From assembly GCF_021729035.1 (NCBI RefSeq), contig NZ_JAJSAP010000003.1:124001-188000 (forward strand): a stretch of DNA of 64,000 nt, read 5' to 3'. Source of the DNA: Microbulbifer sediminum. GTDB lineage: Bacteria > Pseudomonadota > Gammaproteobacteria > Pseudomonadales > Cellvibrionaceae. How positions within the stretch are numbered: the stretch's first letter is position 1; the number at the start of each line of letters is the position of its first letter. The position numbers and the translations under genes were made by a program. A model generated the notes under the pieces. The model was given only the letters and a program-made list of their open reading frames with translations, had not been told where the DNA came from and made no database searches. This document shows, in pieces, positions 63,751 through 64,000 of the stretch.

Positions 63751-64000
63751 ATGTCCCCCGCTGTGGAACAATGCTGGGCAAGGTTGCGCGGCGGTCGGCC
63801 GTGCAGACACAGTTTAGAGGACGGGAATTTGGGCGACGGCAAGCCAAAGCAAGCCGGGCGAAAGAATCGCCGCAGATCCGCCAAGTCCAACCGCCCCAAC
63901 AACCCCACAACCGGCAACCGCGCCGGCAACAGGCAGGGGCGAGCTTCGGGCGGCGACAACAGCAGTAATATCGACGCGGAGGGTTTCCGCCCCAACGTCG
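63751..64000 (+). CDS. rppH: Probable RppH Nudix hydrolase, N-terminal part (cut by window edge)
   Basis: The last readable codons give NIDAEGFRPNV, which matches the start of RppH (consensus M-I-D-x-x-G-F-R-P-N-V-G), the pyrophosphohydrolase that begins mRNA decay. The frame stays open from an ATG at 63751 with no stop, giving about 72 extra Arg/Asn/Gly-rich residues before that motif; no ATG, GTG or TTG sits at the usual start, where AAT-ATC stands. The real start is therefore unsure. The HAD-IB gene next door is a conserved neighbour of rppH in pseudomonads, which supports the call. Confidence 0.55.
   Translation, partial: MSPAVEQCWARLRGGRPCRHSLEDGNLGDGKPKQAGRKNRRRSAKSNRPNNPTTGNRAGNRQGRASGGDNSSNIDAEGFRPNV

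Noticed and set aside
63735-63995. 86-codon open frame on the minus strand
   Set aside because: The plus-strand frame carries the RppH start motif and suits the conserved HAD-rppH neighbourhood; the minus product has no features.
1-64000. CRISPR arrays, tRNA/rRNA genes, insertion sequences and phage genes
   Set aside because: No regularly spaced repeats, tRNA-like cloverleaf, transposase or integrase was seen on either strand.

Overview
The window looks like a chromosome segment from a high-GC marine gammaproteobacterium. Gene order and family content suggest the Cellvibrionales (Microbulbifer-like), but this is inferred from synteny and protein character, not from a marker gene. No tRNA, rRNA, CRISPR array, insertion sequence or phage gene was seen. 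Most of the window is ordinary core chromosome interrupted by accessory inserts.

Region by region. (1) 1-4.4 kb, minus strand: a probable operon of a small lipoprotein, three TPR proteins, an unrecognised 122-residue protein, then fliQ, fliR and the 5' part of flhB. These are export-gate components of a flagellar-type/type III secretion apparatus. TPR genes occupy the place where fliP would be expected, and hand-counted lines are 40-50% GC against about 63% elsewhere. (2) 4.4-5.3 kb: about 0.9 kb without a convincing gene, but with hairpins. (3) 5.3-17.9 kb: the conserved nudF-yqiB-cpdA-yqiA-parE block with divergent tolC. It is interrupted by three lipoprotein genes and a pqiA/pqiA/pqiB-like operon whose MCE protein has six MCE repeats. 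(4) 18-30 kb: an envelope-glycan cluster with waaA (Kdo transferase), several glycosyltransferases, a YrbL-like protein, manC, an ELM1-like protein, a CgeB-like protein, an O-antigen ligase/polymerase and ugd. (5) 30-46.2 kb: housekeeping genes: ilvE, glnE, an orphan GspE/PilB-type ATPase, a DUF47-pit phosphate pair, a PhzF-like isomerase, an M24 peptidase, a DUF6314 protein, an EamA exporter, argE, argA and ilvD.

(6) 46.2-52.3 kb: two TonB loci. One is a lone tonB with its own promoter-like site. The other is a six-gene operon, DUF3450 - TtpC-like proton channel - exbB - exbD - tonB - TPR, ending in a clear terminator; it should energise outer-membrane receptors. (7) 52.5-55.7 kb: lgt-thyA-folA and an NRDE-family gene. 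(8) 56.1-61.6 kb: three tandem L,D-transpeptidases with intact HD and SHGC motifs, followed by a Tat-exported YcbK-like M15 peptidase. This is a compact peptidoglycan cross-linking/editing locus. (9) 61.7-64 kb: an imelysin-like lipoprotein, an HAD-IB phosphatase and, running off the right edge, the start of a probable rppH.

Functionally the window is dominated by envelope biology: lipid/outer-membrane transport (MCE/PqiA, TolC), LPS/exopolysaccharide assembly, TonB energy transduction, lipoprotein maturation (Lgt) and 3-3 peptidoglycan cross-linking. The least explained parts are the TPR-rich export-gate operon at the left edge, the noncoding stretch beside it, and the triple L,D-transpeptidase array, whose first member carries an Arg/Ser/Tyr-rich repeat segment.
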